Positions 34,499-43,007 of a stretch of DNA of 64,000 nucleotides are shown here, piece after piece. The position numbers were made by a program, and so were the translations under genes. The notes beneath the pieces are model-generated. The model did no database searches and had not been told where the DNA came from. It saw nothing but the letters and a program-made list of their open reading frames with translations. Position 1 is the first letter of the stretch, and the number at the start of each line of letters is the position of its first letter. The DNA comes from Mycolicibacterium sp. TY81 (GTDB lineage: Bacteria; Actinomycetota; Actinomycetes; Mycobacteriales; Mycobacteriaceae), in assembly GCF_018326285.1 (NCBI RefSeq), contig NZ_AP023362.1, positions 2,976,001 through 3,040,000 of the forward strand, in the 5' to 3' direction.

Positions 34499-35374
34499 TC
34501 AGCTCTGTCGCGACTCGGCCAGCACGTCCGAGAGCCACTTGATCACGAGATCGGGCTGCTCGTCGATGATGAAGTGACCGCAGTTGGGCACCTCGGTGAT
34601 GTTCAGATCGTCGGCGTGGTCCTTGAAGCCCTCCAGCAGCGACGGGTGCACCGCCACATCGTCGAGACCGAACAGCACGCGCACCGGCATCGCGAGCTTC
34701 TGGTCGTCGTAAGGACCACGCGCCAGTTTCGCGAACTCCTTGCCGACCATGGAACGGTAGATCTTGGAGCCCGCGACACGACGGTCCCGGTCGCGGAAGC
34801 AGCCGCGGAAGAAGTCCACCGACTCCTGGGGCATGCCGCTGCGGCGGATGAACCACCACAGCGTCGGTGACAGGTGCGACAGCGGTCCGACGACCGGAGC
34901 GCCCACGACAAGTTGGTACGCGAGTTTGTGGGCATGCCGTGCGACGCGGCCCGGCTCCTGCCACACCGGCGGGATGTTGAGGATCGCCAACCGCTTGACG
35001 CGCGCCGGCGCCTTCAACGCCACCAGCTGTGCGGTCCAGCCGCCCCAGTCATGACCCACCAGGTCGAAGGTGTCCAGCCCCAGTGCCGTCGCCGCGGCCA
35101 GCACGTCGGAGGCGAACTGTTCCTTCTCGTAACCCTTCGGGGTGACCTCGCTCCAGCCGGCGCCGCGCAGGTCCATGGCGTGCACCCGGTAGCCGGCATC
35201 GGCCAGCGCCGGAATGACCTTGTGCCACATGAACCAGTTCTCCGGCCAGCCGTGCAGCAGCACGACCGGGCGCCCCACCTCCGGCCCGGCCACGGCGACG
35301 TGAATCTTCACGTCGCCGGCCTGCACATATTCATGGGTCACGCCATCGACGGTCGGCATGCTGCGCTGAGTCAT
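34499..35374 (-). CDS. Epoxide hydrolase-like alpha/beta hydrolase
   Basis: A 291-residue alpha/beta hydrolase. HGWPENWFMW at 41-50 is the oxyanion region. GHDWGGW carries Asp109 as the nucleophile in place of Ser, which marks the epoxide hydrolase/haloalkane dehalogenase branch. The acid (GLDDVAVH) and the His (NCGHFIIDEQ) follow in the expected order. It would open epoxides through a covalent ester. The 125 nt to its right contain no clear operator. Mycobacteria have many Eph paralogues, so the exact one is not assigned. Confidence 0.85.
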   Translation of the reverse strand: MTQRSMPTVDGVTHEYVQAGDVKIHVAVAGPEVGRPVVLLHGWPENWFMWHKVIPALADAGYRVHAMDLRGAGWSEVTPKGYEKEQFASDVLAAATALGLDTFDLVGHDWGGWTAQLVALKAPARVKRLAILNIPPVWQEPGRVARHAHKLAYQLVVGAPVVGPLSHLSPTLWWFIRRSGMPQESVDFFRGCFRDRDRRVAGSKIYRSMVGKEFAKLARGPYDDQKLAMPVRVLFGLDDVAVHPSLLEGFKDHADDLNITEVPNCGHFIIDEQPDLVIKWLSDVLAESRQS

Positions 35375-35456
35375 GCGCGCATCTTACCGCGCGGTAAGTT
35401 CGATGATCGAGAGGTGGCGGATTCTTCGATCGGGACGCTGACGCGGTCCGCAGCGA

Positions 35457-35912
35457 TCAGTTCGTCGCCGCGTTCCACTCATAGGGCAGGAACTTCCCGT
35501 CGAACGTGATCACCACGCGGTCACCGCCCGGGTGGGGCTTGCGTTGCAGGTCGATGCTGAAGTTGATGGCGCTCATGATGCCGTCACCGAACTGCTCGTG
35601 GATGACCTCCTTGAGCGCTGGACCGTACACCGAGAGCGCTTCGTAGAGCCGGTAGATGGTCGGGTCGGTGGGTACCGCGGTCGGCAACCCGCCGCGCATC
35701 GGAACGGCGGCCAGAACGGGAACGACGGACTCGTCGAGACCGAGCAGTGCCACGACCTTGGCGCCCAGTTCGGCCGGCACCGGGTGCTGGCCGAGCAGTG
35801 CCGCGATCGTCCACACCAACGGACGCTCGACCGCATCCGCCAACTGTTGCCACGTCAGGCCTTTCGCCAGGCGCGCGGCGACGATCGCTTCGGTTACTTG
35901 ATCTCGTGTCAT
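35457..35912 (-). CDS. cynS: Cyanate hydratase (cyanase)
   Basis: A 151-residue cytosolic enzyme that converts cyanate and bicarbonate to ammonia and carbon dioxide. The N-terminal helical domain (VAARLAKGLTWQQLADAVER) is followed by the unique cyanase catalytic segment: YRLYEALSVYGPALKEVIHE holds the conserved Arg and Glu, and FGDGIMSAINFSID holds the Ser. The C-terminus GKFLPYEW is also typical. Length is normal. A short 50-nt leader separates the start from a direct repeat that borders the toxin cassette. Confidence 0.92.
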   Translation of the reverse strand: MTRDQVTEAIVAARLAKGLTWQQLADAVERPLVWTIAALLGQHPVPAELGAKVVALLGLDESVVPVLAAVPMRGGLPTAVPTDPTIYRLYEALSVYGPALKEVIHEQFGDGIMSAINFSIDLQRKPHPGGDRVVITFDGKFLPYEWNAATN

Positions 35913-36259
35913 GCGGTACAGCTTCGTGGACCGGTGTTACTGAGGAATTACGAGTTCGGCGCTGCCGCACCATCAACCCCGCCCGCCGGAAACGAGAAAC
36001 CCGTCCTGACCGAGATAGTCGTCGAAACACAGCGACCACGAGCGATTACGGAGAATGGCGACCATCCCACTGCGGCTCACTTCACAGCTGAGCTGGGCAG
36101 AAATCGAGTTGCAAGGTGAACCATGGACCAGAACGAACATGGCGCCCTATCAACACAATTCGACGTATTGCCACACGCCTATCCTTCAAGATGCGGGTTC
36201 GGAACATCCTGAACGCGTCTGAGGATCGCCGTCCTCACGGCGCGCAAAACTAGCTCAAA
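35913..36259. other. Intergenic stretch with repeat copy and low-GC DNA
   Basis: This 347-nt stretch between cynS and the immunity gene holds the left direct repeat (35962-36013). From about 36115 it becomes visibly richer in A+T than its surroundings. I see no convincing coding frame or RNA gene. Confidence 0.5.
35962..36013 (+). repeat. Left direct repeat flanking the toxin cassette
   Basis: This 52-nt copy matches 39081-39132 with a few substitutions and two single-base gaps; the core CCGCCCGCCGGAAACGAGAA is identical. It lies 50 nt upstream of cynS. Confidence 0.8.
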
Positions 36260-36610
36260 CTAGGACACACTGTTGGTGCCGTCAGCCCGCTGGCGCAGTC
36301 GCTGAGCGATCTGCCCTAGCCACACGCAGTAGTTATGTGGCTCGGGGACGTAGTAGACGCCGACTACGTCCACTAGAAACTGTTCCAATTCCGACTCAGA
36401 CCGGGCGGCACGCAGGTCGTCGATCTCTTGAGCCAACATCTGTAGCTGCTGGGCTGCGGGATGATCTGCGGCATAGCCGTCAACAATCCCTTCCCAGTCA
36501 TCGGCTTCCAGGTCCCAATCCTGGTGGAAATAAGCCGCGAAGAACTGATAGAGAGCGGCGGAAATCGAACCGTCGTTCACGGTGTCGGGAATCCTGTCAA
36601 CACGTACCAT
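36260..36610 (-). CDS. CdiI_2-like immunity protein
   Basis: A 116-residue acidic cytosolic protein with the pattern LYQFFAAYFHQDWDLEADDW near residues 20-39, a hallmark of the CdiI_2-type contact-dependent inhibition immunity family. Its ATG lies inside the 3' end of the toxin gene, overlapping by 34 nt in another frame, so the two are translated together. It should bind and block the toxin's C-terminal nuclease. Family placement is by motif; the pairing is by position. Confidence 0.78.
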   Translation of the reverse strand: MVRVDRIPDTVNDGSISAALYQFFAAYFHQDWDLEADDWEGIVDGYAADHPAAQQLQMLAQEIDDLRAARSESELEQFLVDVVGVYYVPEPHNYCVWLGQIAQRLRQRADGTNSVS

Positions 36611-38508
36611 CCACCTGCCCCGTCTCCTTTGAGCACGACTCTAACTCCACTTCCTGCTACCGCTTCGGCCGCTCCGCGACGAAGCACCTCACCACCGACA
36701 AACGGTGCGTCCAGTTCGACCTTGCCGACAGCTCCACTCGATATCCACTCGTCAATTATTTGTCGATTGTGCTGGAGCGCGGCGCTAACAGCGGAGGCAG
36801 CTTCGTCAGCGGTTCCGAACGACGACACCACTGGCAACCGGGTTGCGTCCAGTCTCGACGACAGGTCCTCGACGGTTTGGCCGACATGCCGATCGAGAAG
36901 GTGTCCGCCCGCCGCTTCGCTTGCTCCCAATAGTGCTGTGGTGTCCTCGACGCCATACGGTGCAACGTGTCCCGAATCTCCGCTGACATGGTGCTCGACG
37001 GGAGCATCACCTGTCGCGTGATGTTCCACCGGTGGCACGTCGTCGTGGTGTGGCGCCGGTACATCGACGTGCGGAGTCGAGATGTCGTCTGCGTGGCGGC
37101 CGACTCCGGCGAGGGCTTCCCAACCGTGGTGAACTTCTCCGACCAGTTTTCCGCCTGGCACCAGACCTGCGGCATCGAGGACTGCTCCAGTCCGTTCACC
37201 GGCCGACGCGTCACCCCAGTGGTTAAAGGTGTGAATGTCCTGAGCGACGTCCGGCACCAGACCGAACGTTCCTTTGTTGAGATCGTGGCTGACATCGGTC
37301 AGGCCTTTGGCCGCCTGTTCACCAAAGGTGGGCTGCGCCGGCCACGACTGCACATCGGCGTTCTCGGGAAGCTTGGGGACCGGGACGGTCCGGCCACCGG
37401 CCTCGGCCGAGGCACCGTTCATGTCCTGCAGGAGCTTCGTCTCGGTGGTGAGGTTGCGCCGCGCATCCATCAGCTGCTGCGTCAGCGGGTCAGTGACATC
37501 CCGGCCCGGCCCCTTAAGGGGCCCATCCCAGAGGGCCGGACCAGCGGCGGCATCCAGCTTTGCCTGCGCGGCATCGACAGCCTGGCGGGCTGCATCAACT
37601 TTCGCCGCTTGCCGATCCAGGACCGACGGGTCGGCCTTGACGATCGGGGCCAGTAGTGGGTTGTGGGTGTAATTCGGATCAGCACCGGGCTTGCCGTCCT
37701 TGCCGGCTAGCAGGTCCAACGGATTGGTTGGCTTGCCCGCCGCGTCGGCAGCCGGAGGCACGCTGGCCGGTTTGTCATGCTGGCCAGCGAGCACGTCCAG
37801 CGGGTTCGTCGGCGGCTTGTCCGGCCGGCCGGGAGCAGGTTGCCTCGTCCACGGCGAATTGGAGTCGGGTTTGTCAGAGACACCCAGCAGCTGACCCAGC
37901 GGATCGGTTGCGGCTGGTGGTTTTTCGCCGGGTTTCGGCTGCTCGCCGGCAGCCGCCTGCTTAGTGGCTGGTGGTGTAGGTCGCGGCGCGTTCGCAGGGA
38001 CGGTGGCCGTCGGATCGCCAACAGCCGCCCGCAGGGCATTGGCAACTTCAGTTTCGGTCGTATCGGCAACGGAGAGAAGGTGTTTCAGCCGCGCTTCGGC
38101 GGTGGATCGCACCTGCTCGCGTTCGTCGGCTTCCACTTGATCAGTCAAATTGCCAGCATTCGGATCGGTCACCGAACCGTCCGCGTTGACCTTCATTCCT
38201 AGGGCTTCCGCTGAGGCACGAGCGTCCTTCAATTCGTTGATGCACCACAGCACGTCATCGATGGCGGTGGTGATGATCTGACCAACCGCTTGAGTCTGCC
38301 CGTGCTGCTCGGTGACATCGGTGCGCAGCTTGCCGTGCTCGGAGCGCCACGCTTCCGACGCCGGACCCATCCAATCGGTCAGGCCTGCCGCGGTGCCGTC
38401 GAGGCCCTCGCCGAGCTTCTGCAGGCTCTTGCCGGCGTTCTGCGAGACGGCGAACACCTGTTGCAGGGCAGCGACGTTCCAGTGTTCGAGGTCCGGGATT
38501 GAGACCAC
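36577..38508 (-). CDS. Type VII secreted polymorphic toxin with RNase A-like C-terminus
   Basis: A 643-residue modular toxin. Residues 1-160 are a helical WXG-type export domain (WMG at 46-48). A Pro-rich linker at 165-290 carries three copies of a 13-residue unit of the form xPLxxLxGxxxKP (202-214, 235-247, 262-274). A central region of unknown role includes a His/Asp-rich stretch (HVDVPAPHHDDV, HHATGDAPVEHH). The last 110 residues (534-643) match the bacterial CdiA-CT RNase A-like domain. H541 and R552 and, near the end, T638 and F640 fall at the spacing of the catalytic His, Arg, Thr and Tyr known from the Yersinia toxin. It would cleave RNA in rival cells after ESX-type export. Confidence 0.82.
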   Translation of the reverse strand: MVSIPDLEHWNVAALQQVFAVSQNAGKSLQKLGEGLDGTAAGLTDWMGPASEAWRSEHGKLRTDVTEQHGQTQAVGQIITTAIDDVLWCINELKDARASAEALGMKVNADGSVTDPNAGNLTDQVEADEREQVRSTAEARLKHLLSVADTTETEVANALRAAVGDPTATVPANAPRPTPPATKQAAAGEQPKPGEKPPAATDPLGQLLGVSDKPDSNSPWTRQPAPGRPDKPPTNPLDVLAGQHDKPASVPPAADAAGKPTNPLDLLAGKDGKPGADPNYTHNPLLAPIVKADPSVLDRQAAKVDAARQAVDAAQAKLDAAAGPALWDGPLKGPGRDVTDPLTQQLMDARRNLTTETKLLQDMNGASAEAGGRTVPVPKLPENADVQSWPAQPTFGEQAAKGLTDVSHDLNKGTFGLVPDVAQDIHTFNHWGDASAGERTGAVLDAAGLVPGGKLVGEVHHGWEALAGVGRHADDISTPHVDVPAPHHDDVPPVEHHATGDAPVEHHVSGDSGHVAPYGVEDTTALLGASEAAGGHLLDRHVGQTVEDLSSRLDATRLPVVSSFGTADEAASAVSAALQHNRQIIDEWISSGAVGKVELDAPFVGGEVLRRGAAEAVAGSGVRVVLKGDGAGGWYVLTGFPTP

Positions 38509-38511
38509 GTG

Positions 38512-38817
38512 CTACAAATCGACGGATTTGGCGATCGGTGTGGCTGCGTCCTCATCGGTGATTTGATAGCTCAGGACGGCATCGCCCATCGCCGCGCCGA
38601 TCTGCCCGACCTTGGTATGCAGTGAGTTCCGCTGCTCGGCCCAGGTCGTGGCAACGTGCGACAAGGTTTCACCGATCGGACCACGCCAGCCGCCAGCCGC
38701 TTCGGCCAACTCATCGTCATGCAGCGAGTGCTCAGTGCGTGAGCAGTCCATGTGGTCAAGCATGCTGTTGGAGGCGTGGTGCAGCGCTGCTACGTCCACG
38801 CGCAGTACTTCAGCCAT
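38512..38817 (-). CDS. WXG100-like partner of the toxin
   Basis: A 101-residue helical protein from the ATG at 38817, with GGGGG close upstream; an ATG at 38829 with GGAG before it is the alternative. The central turn AGGWRGPIG holds W44-x-G46, the WXG signature. It ends 3 nt before the toxin start and is the first gene of the cassette, as expected for the small heterodimer partner that helps an LXG/WXG effector reach the type VII machine. No ESX apparatus is encoded nearby. Confidence 0.7.
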   Translation of the reverse strand: MAEVLRVDVAALHHASNSMLDHMDCSRTEHSLHDDELAEAAGGWRGPIGETLSHVATTWAEQRNSLHTKVGQIGAAMGDAVLSYQITDEDAATPIAKSVDL

Positions 38818-39080
38818 CAGAACCCCCATTTCACTCCCCGATTCGAGGATACTGCGAGACCGACTGGTCACTCGACGCGTGTTTGGCAGAGGCGATTAGG
38901 ACCAGCGCATACTCGCCATTGACACCACGACCAGTCGTGAGCCAAGCCAATCCACCCACAGCTAATTCGGACTGAGTACCCGACGCCACATCGCCTGCTT
39001 CAGACCGATCTTGACCGCCCGTCTGTCGATCGGGGTTGCTCCACCCCAGCCCTTCGAATACACCCCGCAGGTCTACTTCG

Positions 39081-39132
39081 CTGCCGCACGATCAACCCGC
39101 CCGCCGGAAACGAGAAAACCCGCTCTGACCGA
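39081..39132 (+). repeat. Right direct repeat flanking the toxin cassette
   Basis: A 52-nt copy of 35962-36013. Its right part forms the left arm of the tRNA-Ala terminator, so this copy is probably the native one and the left copy the duplicated or foreign one. Confidence 0.8.
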
Positions 39133-39148
39133 AGTCAGAACGGGTTTT
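39115..39148 (-). terminator. tRNA-Ala terminator
   Basis: A 15-bp stem with one mismatch (39115-39129 with 39134-39148) and a 4-nt loop lies just after the tRNA 3' end. On the minus strand it reads AAAACCCG at the start and CGGGTTTT at the end, providing a short U-tract. Confidence 0.8.
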
Positions 39149-39153
39149 ACTTG

Positions 39154-39226
39154 TGGAGCTAAGGGGACTCGAACCCCTGACCCCCACACTGCCAGTGTGG
39201 TGCGCTACCAGCTGCGCCATAGCCCC
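39154..39226 (-). tRNA. tRNA-Ala (anticodon GGC)
   Basis: A 73-nt cloverleaf on the minus strand. The acceptor GGGGCTA pairs with TAGCTCC. The D arm is GCGC-AGCTGGTA-GCGC, the anticodon stem CCACA/TGTGG with loop CTGGCAG (anticodon GGC, reading GCC), and the T arm AGGGG-TTCGAGT-CCCCT. The discriminator base is A and CCA is not encoded. It marks the right border of the toxin cassette. Confidence 0.97.
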
Positions 39227-39282
39227 TTAAGTGGTGCCTGATGAAGCTACACCACTGGCACCACCGTCGACAAAACGGCTGG

Positions 39283-40545
39283 TCAGAGGGACCCTTCCAC
39301 CGGCTCGTGGCCCAGTGGACAGATCGGGGTCTCCTCGTCGTCACCGGATCGACGCGTTTCCGGGGCCAGCGACCAACACACCGCAGCCGCCAGCAGGATC
39401 ACCCCGCCGACGCCGAATGCGGCGGTGAAGGACACGTGCTGGGCGATCTGTCCGGCGGCCAGGGAGCCGACGATCGTGCCGAGGTCCGACATCATCTGGA
39501 AGGTCGCTACGGCGGTACCGCCGCGTGCGCGGTTGCCGATGATGTCCGCGACGGCCGCCTGCTGGGGCGAGACGAAGACGCCACTCGCCGCACCCGTCAC
39601 GAACGCGATCACGAGGAACACCGGCAGCGACGTGGTCCAGCCGAGCAGCGCCGTCGAGGCGGCCGACACCGTCAGGCCGACGATCATCAATTTGCGGCGG
39701 CCCACCCGGTCGGACAGGTGCCCGCTGGGAATCACGGCACAGACGTTGCCGATCGCGAACATCGCCAGCACCAGGCCGGCCATGCCCGCGCTGCGGTGCA
39801 GGACGTCGACCACGAACAGCGGCACCAGCGCCACGCGCAGGCCCAGCGCCGCCCATCCGGCCGCCAGGTTCGACAGCAGGGCGGCCTGATAGGCACGGTT
39901 GCGCAGCACGGTTCGCACCGACACCGTCGGCCCGACCGCCTCCTCGTCCGGAGCGGCCAGCGTCGAGTTCCGCAGGCTGACGAACACCACGGCCGCGGCG
40001 ACCACCAGCGCCGCCCCGTAGATGGCGAACGGCACGGACAGACCCAGCCCTGCGGTCAAGCTGCCGACCACCGGCCCGGCCACGCCACCGATCATGAAGG
40101 CGCTCGAGAACAACCCGGCCACCCGGCCACGGGCGTCGAACGGCGACAGCCGGATCATCAGCGCCAGCGACGACACCGTGAACATTGCCGAGCCCGCACC
40201 ACCGAGGGATCGGAACACCAACAGCTGCCAGTAGGTCTCCGCAAACGCGCAGGCCAGCGTCGACAACGCGACGATCAGCAGGCCGGTGAGATAGACGCGC
40301 CGCTCACCGAGCTTCTGCACCAACAGGCCACTGGGCGGCGCGAAGATCAGGCGCATCGCGGCGAACGCGGTGATGACGAACGTCGCCGCGCTGATGCTGA
40401 CACCGAAGTTGCGGGCGTACGCCGGCAGTACCGGGGCCACCACGCCGTAGCCGAGTGCGATGACGATGTTGGCGCCGGCCAGCACCCAGATCTCGGCCGG
40501 CAGTCGGGTCGGGGTCGGACAGTCGCCCTCCGTTACAGCGCTCAC
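39283..40545 (-). CDS. MFS transporter
   Basis: A 420-residue, 12-helix transporter of the major facilitator superfamily. Helix 1 is [20 protein letters not shown]. The loop 2-3 motif is [20 protein letters not shown], and its repeat is [20 protein letters not shown]. Its GTG start overlaps the stop of the phosphoglucomutase gene by 4 nt, so the two are co-translated. The substrate is unknown; drug or sugar export is possible. Confidence 0.87.
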   Translation of the reverse strand: MSAVTEGDCPTPTRLPAEIWVLAGANIVIALGYGVVAPVLPAYARNFGVSISAATFVITAFAAMRLIFAPPSGLLVQKLGERRVYLTGLLIVALSTLACAFAETYWQLLVFRSLGGAGSAMFTVSSLALMIRLSPFDARGRVAGLFSSAFMIGGVAGPVVGSLTAGLGLSVPFAIYGAALVVAAAVVFVSLRNSTLAAPDEEAVGPTVSVRTVLRNRAYQAALLSNLAAGWAALGLRVALVPLFVVDVLHRSAGMAGLVLAMFAIGNVCAVIPSGHLSDRVGRRKLMIVGLTVSAASTALLGWTTSLPVFLVIAFVTGAASGVFVSPQQAAVADIIGNRARGGTAVATFQMMSDLGTIVGSLAAGQIAQHVSFTAAFGVGGVILLAAAVCWSLAPETRRSGDDEETPICPLGHEPVEGSL

Positions 40546-42176
40546 GCTATGACTGTATTCACCACTTCCCGCGCCGCGGCCTGGACCTGCGCCAGATGTT
40601 CCGGACCCTTGAACGACTCGGCGTAGATCTTGTAGACGTCCTCGGTCCCCGAGGGCCGCGCGGCGAACCAGGCGTTCTCGGTGGTCACCTTCAGCCCGCC
40701 GAGCGGCGCGCCGTTGCCCGGCGCGGCCGTGAGCTTGGCAACGATCGGTTCGCCCGCCAGCTCGGTCGCGGTGACCTGTTCGGCCGACAGCTTCGACAAT
40801 CGCGCCTTCTGTTCGCGGTTGGCCGGCGCGTCGATACGGGCATCGGTTGGGGCACCGTACTTTTCGGTCAGCTCGGCGTAGCGCTGCGACGGCGACTTAC
40901 CGGTGACCGCCAGGATCTCCGAGGCCAGCAGCGCCAGGATGATGCCGTCCTTGTCGGTGGTCCAGACGCTCCCGTCGGTGCGCAGGAACGACGCCCCGGC
41001 ACTCTCCTCGCCACCGAAGCCGATTGTGCCGCTGAGCAATCCGTCCACGAACCACTTGAAGCCGACCGGCACCTCCACCAGCTGGCGTCCCAGCCCGGCC
41101 ACCACGCGGTCGATGATCGACGAGCTGACCGCGGTCTTGCCCACCGCGGTGGAACCCGGCCACCCCGCCCGATGCGTGTACAGGTAGTCGATGGCCACGG
41201 CGAGATAGTGGTTCGGGTTGAGCAGGCCCCCGTCGGGCGTGACGATGCCGTGCCGGTCCGAGTCCGCGTCGTTGCCGGTGGCGATCTGGTAGCGGTCGCG
41301 ATTCGCGATCAGTGACGCCATGGCGTTCGGCGAGCTGCAGTCCATCCGGATCTTGCCGTCGGTGTCGAGCGTCATGAACCGCCAGGTCGCGTCCACCAGC
41401 GGGTTCACCACGGTCAGGTCCAACTGGTGCCGTTCGGCGATGGCGGCCCAGTAGTCGACGCTGGCGCCGCCGAGCGGGTCCGCGCCGATGCGCACCCCCT
41501 CTGCGCGAATGGCATGCAGGTCAACCACATTCGGCAGATCCTCGACGTAGGCATTGAGGTAGTCGTGCCGCTCCGTCGAGCCCAGCGCACGCGCCAGTGG
41601 CATCCGCTTCACGTCGCGCAGCCCGTCGCGCAGAATCTCGTTGGCGCGCTTGGCAATCGCGCTCGTCGCATCGGTGTCGGCCGGGCCGCCGTTGGGCGGG
41701 TTGTATTTGAAGCCACCGTCGCACGGCGGGTTGTGCGAGGGGGTGACGACGATGCCGTCGGCGAGGTCGCCTTCCCGGCCGCGGTTGAAGGTCAAGATGG
41801 CGTGGCTGACCGCCGGTGTGGGCGTGTAGCGGTCGGCGGCGTCGATCATCGCGACGACCTCGTTGCCGGCCAGCACCTCGAGCGCCGTGACCCAGGCCGG
41901 CTCGGACAAGGCATGGGTATCACGGCCGATGAACAGCGGTCCGGTGGTGCCCTGCGCGGCGCGGTACTCGGCGATCGCCTGTGTGGTGGCCAGGATGTGC
42001 GGCTCGTTGAACGCCGCGTCCAGACTCGATCCGCGGTGGCCCGACGTGCCGAAGACCACCTGTTGATCGACGTTCTCGGGATCGGGCGCCACGGTGTAGT
42101 AGGCGGTGACCACGTGGGCCACGTCGATCAGGTCATCTGGCTGGGCCGGTTGGCCGGCGCGCGGGTTGGCCGTCAT
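40542..42176 (-). CDS. pgm: Alpha-D-glucose phosphoglucomutase
   Basis: A 544-residue enzyme that interconverts glucose-1-phosphate and glucose-6-phosphate, feeding glycogen, trehalose and cell-wall sugar synthesis. The segment [20 protein letters not shown] carries the family N-terminus; the phosphoserine loop is [20 protein letters not shown] and the metal loop is [31 protein letters not shown] is the sugar-binding loop. The ATG at 42176 starts [12 protein letters not shown], as in other actinobacterial Pgm proteins. Position next to crcB genes matches M. tuberculosis pgmA (Rv3068c). Confidence 0.94.
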   Translation of the reverse strand: MTANPRAGQPAQPDDLIDVAHVVTAYYTVAPDPENVDQQVVFGTSGHRGSSLDAAFNEPHILATTQAIAEYRAAQGTTGPLFIGRDTHALSEPAWVTALEVLAGNEVVAMIDAADRYTPTPAVSHAILTFNRGREGDLADGIVVTPSHNPPCDGGFKYNPPNGGPADTDATSAIAKRANEILRDGLRDVKRMPLARALGSTERHDYLNAYVEDLPNVVDLHAIRAEGVRIGADPLGGASVDYWAAIAERHQLDLTVVNPLVDATWRFMTLDTDGKIRMDCSSPNAMASLIANRDRYQIATGNDADSDRHGIVTPDGGLLNPNHYLAVAIDYLYTHRAGWPGSTAVGKTAVSSSIIDRVVAGLGRQLVEVPVGFKWFVDGLLSGTIGFGGEESAGASFLRTDGSVWTTDKDGIILALLASEILAVTGKSPSQRYAELTEKYGAPTDARIDAPANREQKARLSKLSAEQVTATELAGEPIVAKLTAAPGNGAPLGGLKVTTENAWFAARPSGTEDVYKIYAESFKGPEHLAQVQAAAREVVNTVIA

Positions 42177-42246
42177 GGGCTCGATTCTGCTACCGGTTCT
42201 CCCCCGGTGTGCACCAGTCGGCGTTCGGCCACCATACTTTTGCCCT

Positions 42247-42645
42247 ATGTTCGGCCACGACAACCGAGAATTGGCCGCCGTCTTCGTCGGGGGCGCCATC
42301 GGCACCGTCGCGCGGGCCGCCCTCGCCGTCTTCGCCGCGCCCCATCCCGCGCACTGGCCCTGGCCCACGTTCATCGTGAACATCGTCGGCGCGTTCCTGC
42401 TCGGCTACTTCACCACCCGGCTGCTGGAGCGACTACCGGTATCGAGCTATCAGCGCCCGCTGCTCGGCACGGGCGTGTGCGGTGGCCTGACCACGTTCAG
42501 CACGATGCAGGTCGAGACGGTGCGGATGCTCCAACACGGCGCCTACGGGCTGGCCGCGGGCTACACGGTGGCCAGCATCCTCGCCGGCCTGGCCGCGGTC
42601 TACCTCGCCACCGTCCTGGTCCGACGGGTCCGGGTGCGGGCATGA
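42247..42645 (+). CDS. crcB: CrcB fluoride channel subunit, first copy
   Basis: A 132-residue four-helix membrane protein of the CrcB/Fluc family, which exports fluoride as a dual-topology dimer. The core signature is [14 protein letters not shown], and [18 protein letters not shown] is the fluoride-path region. The next gene is a second CrcB starting in a 4-nt overlap (ATGA), so the pair probably forms a heterodimer of fixed opposite orientation, as in other actinobacteria. No fluoride riboswitch was found in the 70 nt upstream. Confidence 0.92.
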   Translation: MFGHDNRELAAVFVGGAIGTVARAALAVFAAPHPAHWPWPTFIVNIVGAFLLGYFTTRLLERLPVSSYQRPLLGTGVCGGLTTFSTMQVETVRMLQHGAYGLAAGYTVASILAGLAAVYLATVLVRRVRVRA

Positions 42646-43007
42646 CGGCGGTCATCTGGCTGGGCGTCGCGCTGATCGGTGGCGTGGGCGCCGTGACGCG
42701 GTTCCTGGTGGACCGCGCGGTATCGAAACGCAAGAGCAGCAGCTTCCCGTACGGCACGTTCGTGGTGAACCTCAGCGGCGCCTGGCTGCTCGGCTTCTTC
42801 GGCGGTCTGGCGTTGCCTCCCAATGTCGCCTTGCTGGCCGGTACCGCGTTCGTCGGCGCCTACACGACGTTCTCGACGTGGATGCTGGAAACCCAACGCC
42901 TCGGCGAGGAACGACAGGTCTGGTTCGCGCTCGCCAACATCGTGGCGAGCGTGGTGCTGGGCCTGGCCGCCGCGGCGCTGGGAATATGGATGGGCGGCCT
43001 GCTGTGA
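42642..43007 (+). CDS. crcB: CrcB fluoride channel subunit, second copy
   Basis: A 121-residue CrcB protein, with [20 protein letters not shown] and [20 protein letters not shown] as the family signatures. It starts within the stop of the first crcB and ends in a GTGA overlap with the DUF190 gene. The three are therefore one tightly coupled operon. It is likely the partner half of a heterodimeric fluoride channel in the cell membrane. Confidence 0.92.
   Translation: MTAVIWLGVALIGGVGAVTRFLVDRAVSKRKSSSFPYGTFVVNLSGAWLLGFFGGLALPPNVALLAGTAFVGAYTTFSTWMLETQRLGEERQVWFALANIVASVVLGLAAAALGIWMGGLL

Larger units (their letters stand above)
38818..39153. other. Cassette upstream region, repeat and tRNA terminator
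   Basis: This 336-nt stretch holds the promoter region of the toxin cassette, the right direct repeat (39081-39132) and the tRNA-Ala terminator hairpin. No further gene is evident. Confidence 0.5.

Noticed and set aside
35913..39153. A classical tRNA-integrated island with integrase
   Set aside because: The repeats and tRNA are present, but no integrase or excisionase gene lies between them, and the repeat starts beyond the tRNA 3' end, so ordinary tRNA integration is not shown.
42177..42246. Possible fluoride riboswitch before crcB
   Set aside because: The 70-nt gap lacks the conserved pseudoknot sequences of the crcB motif as far as I can see.
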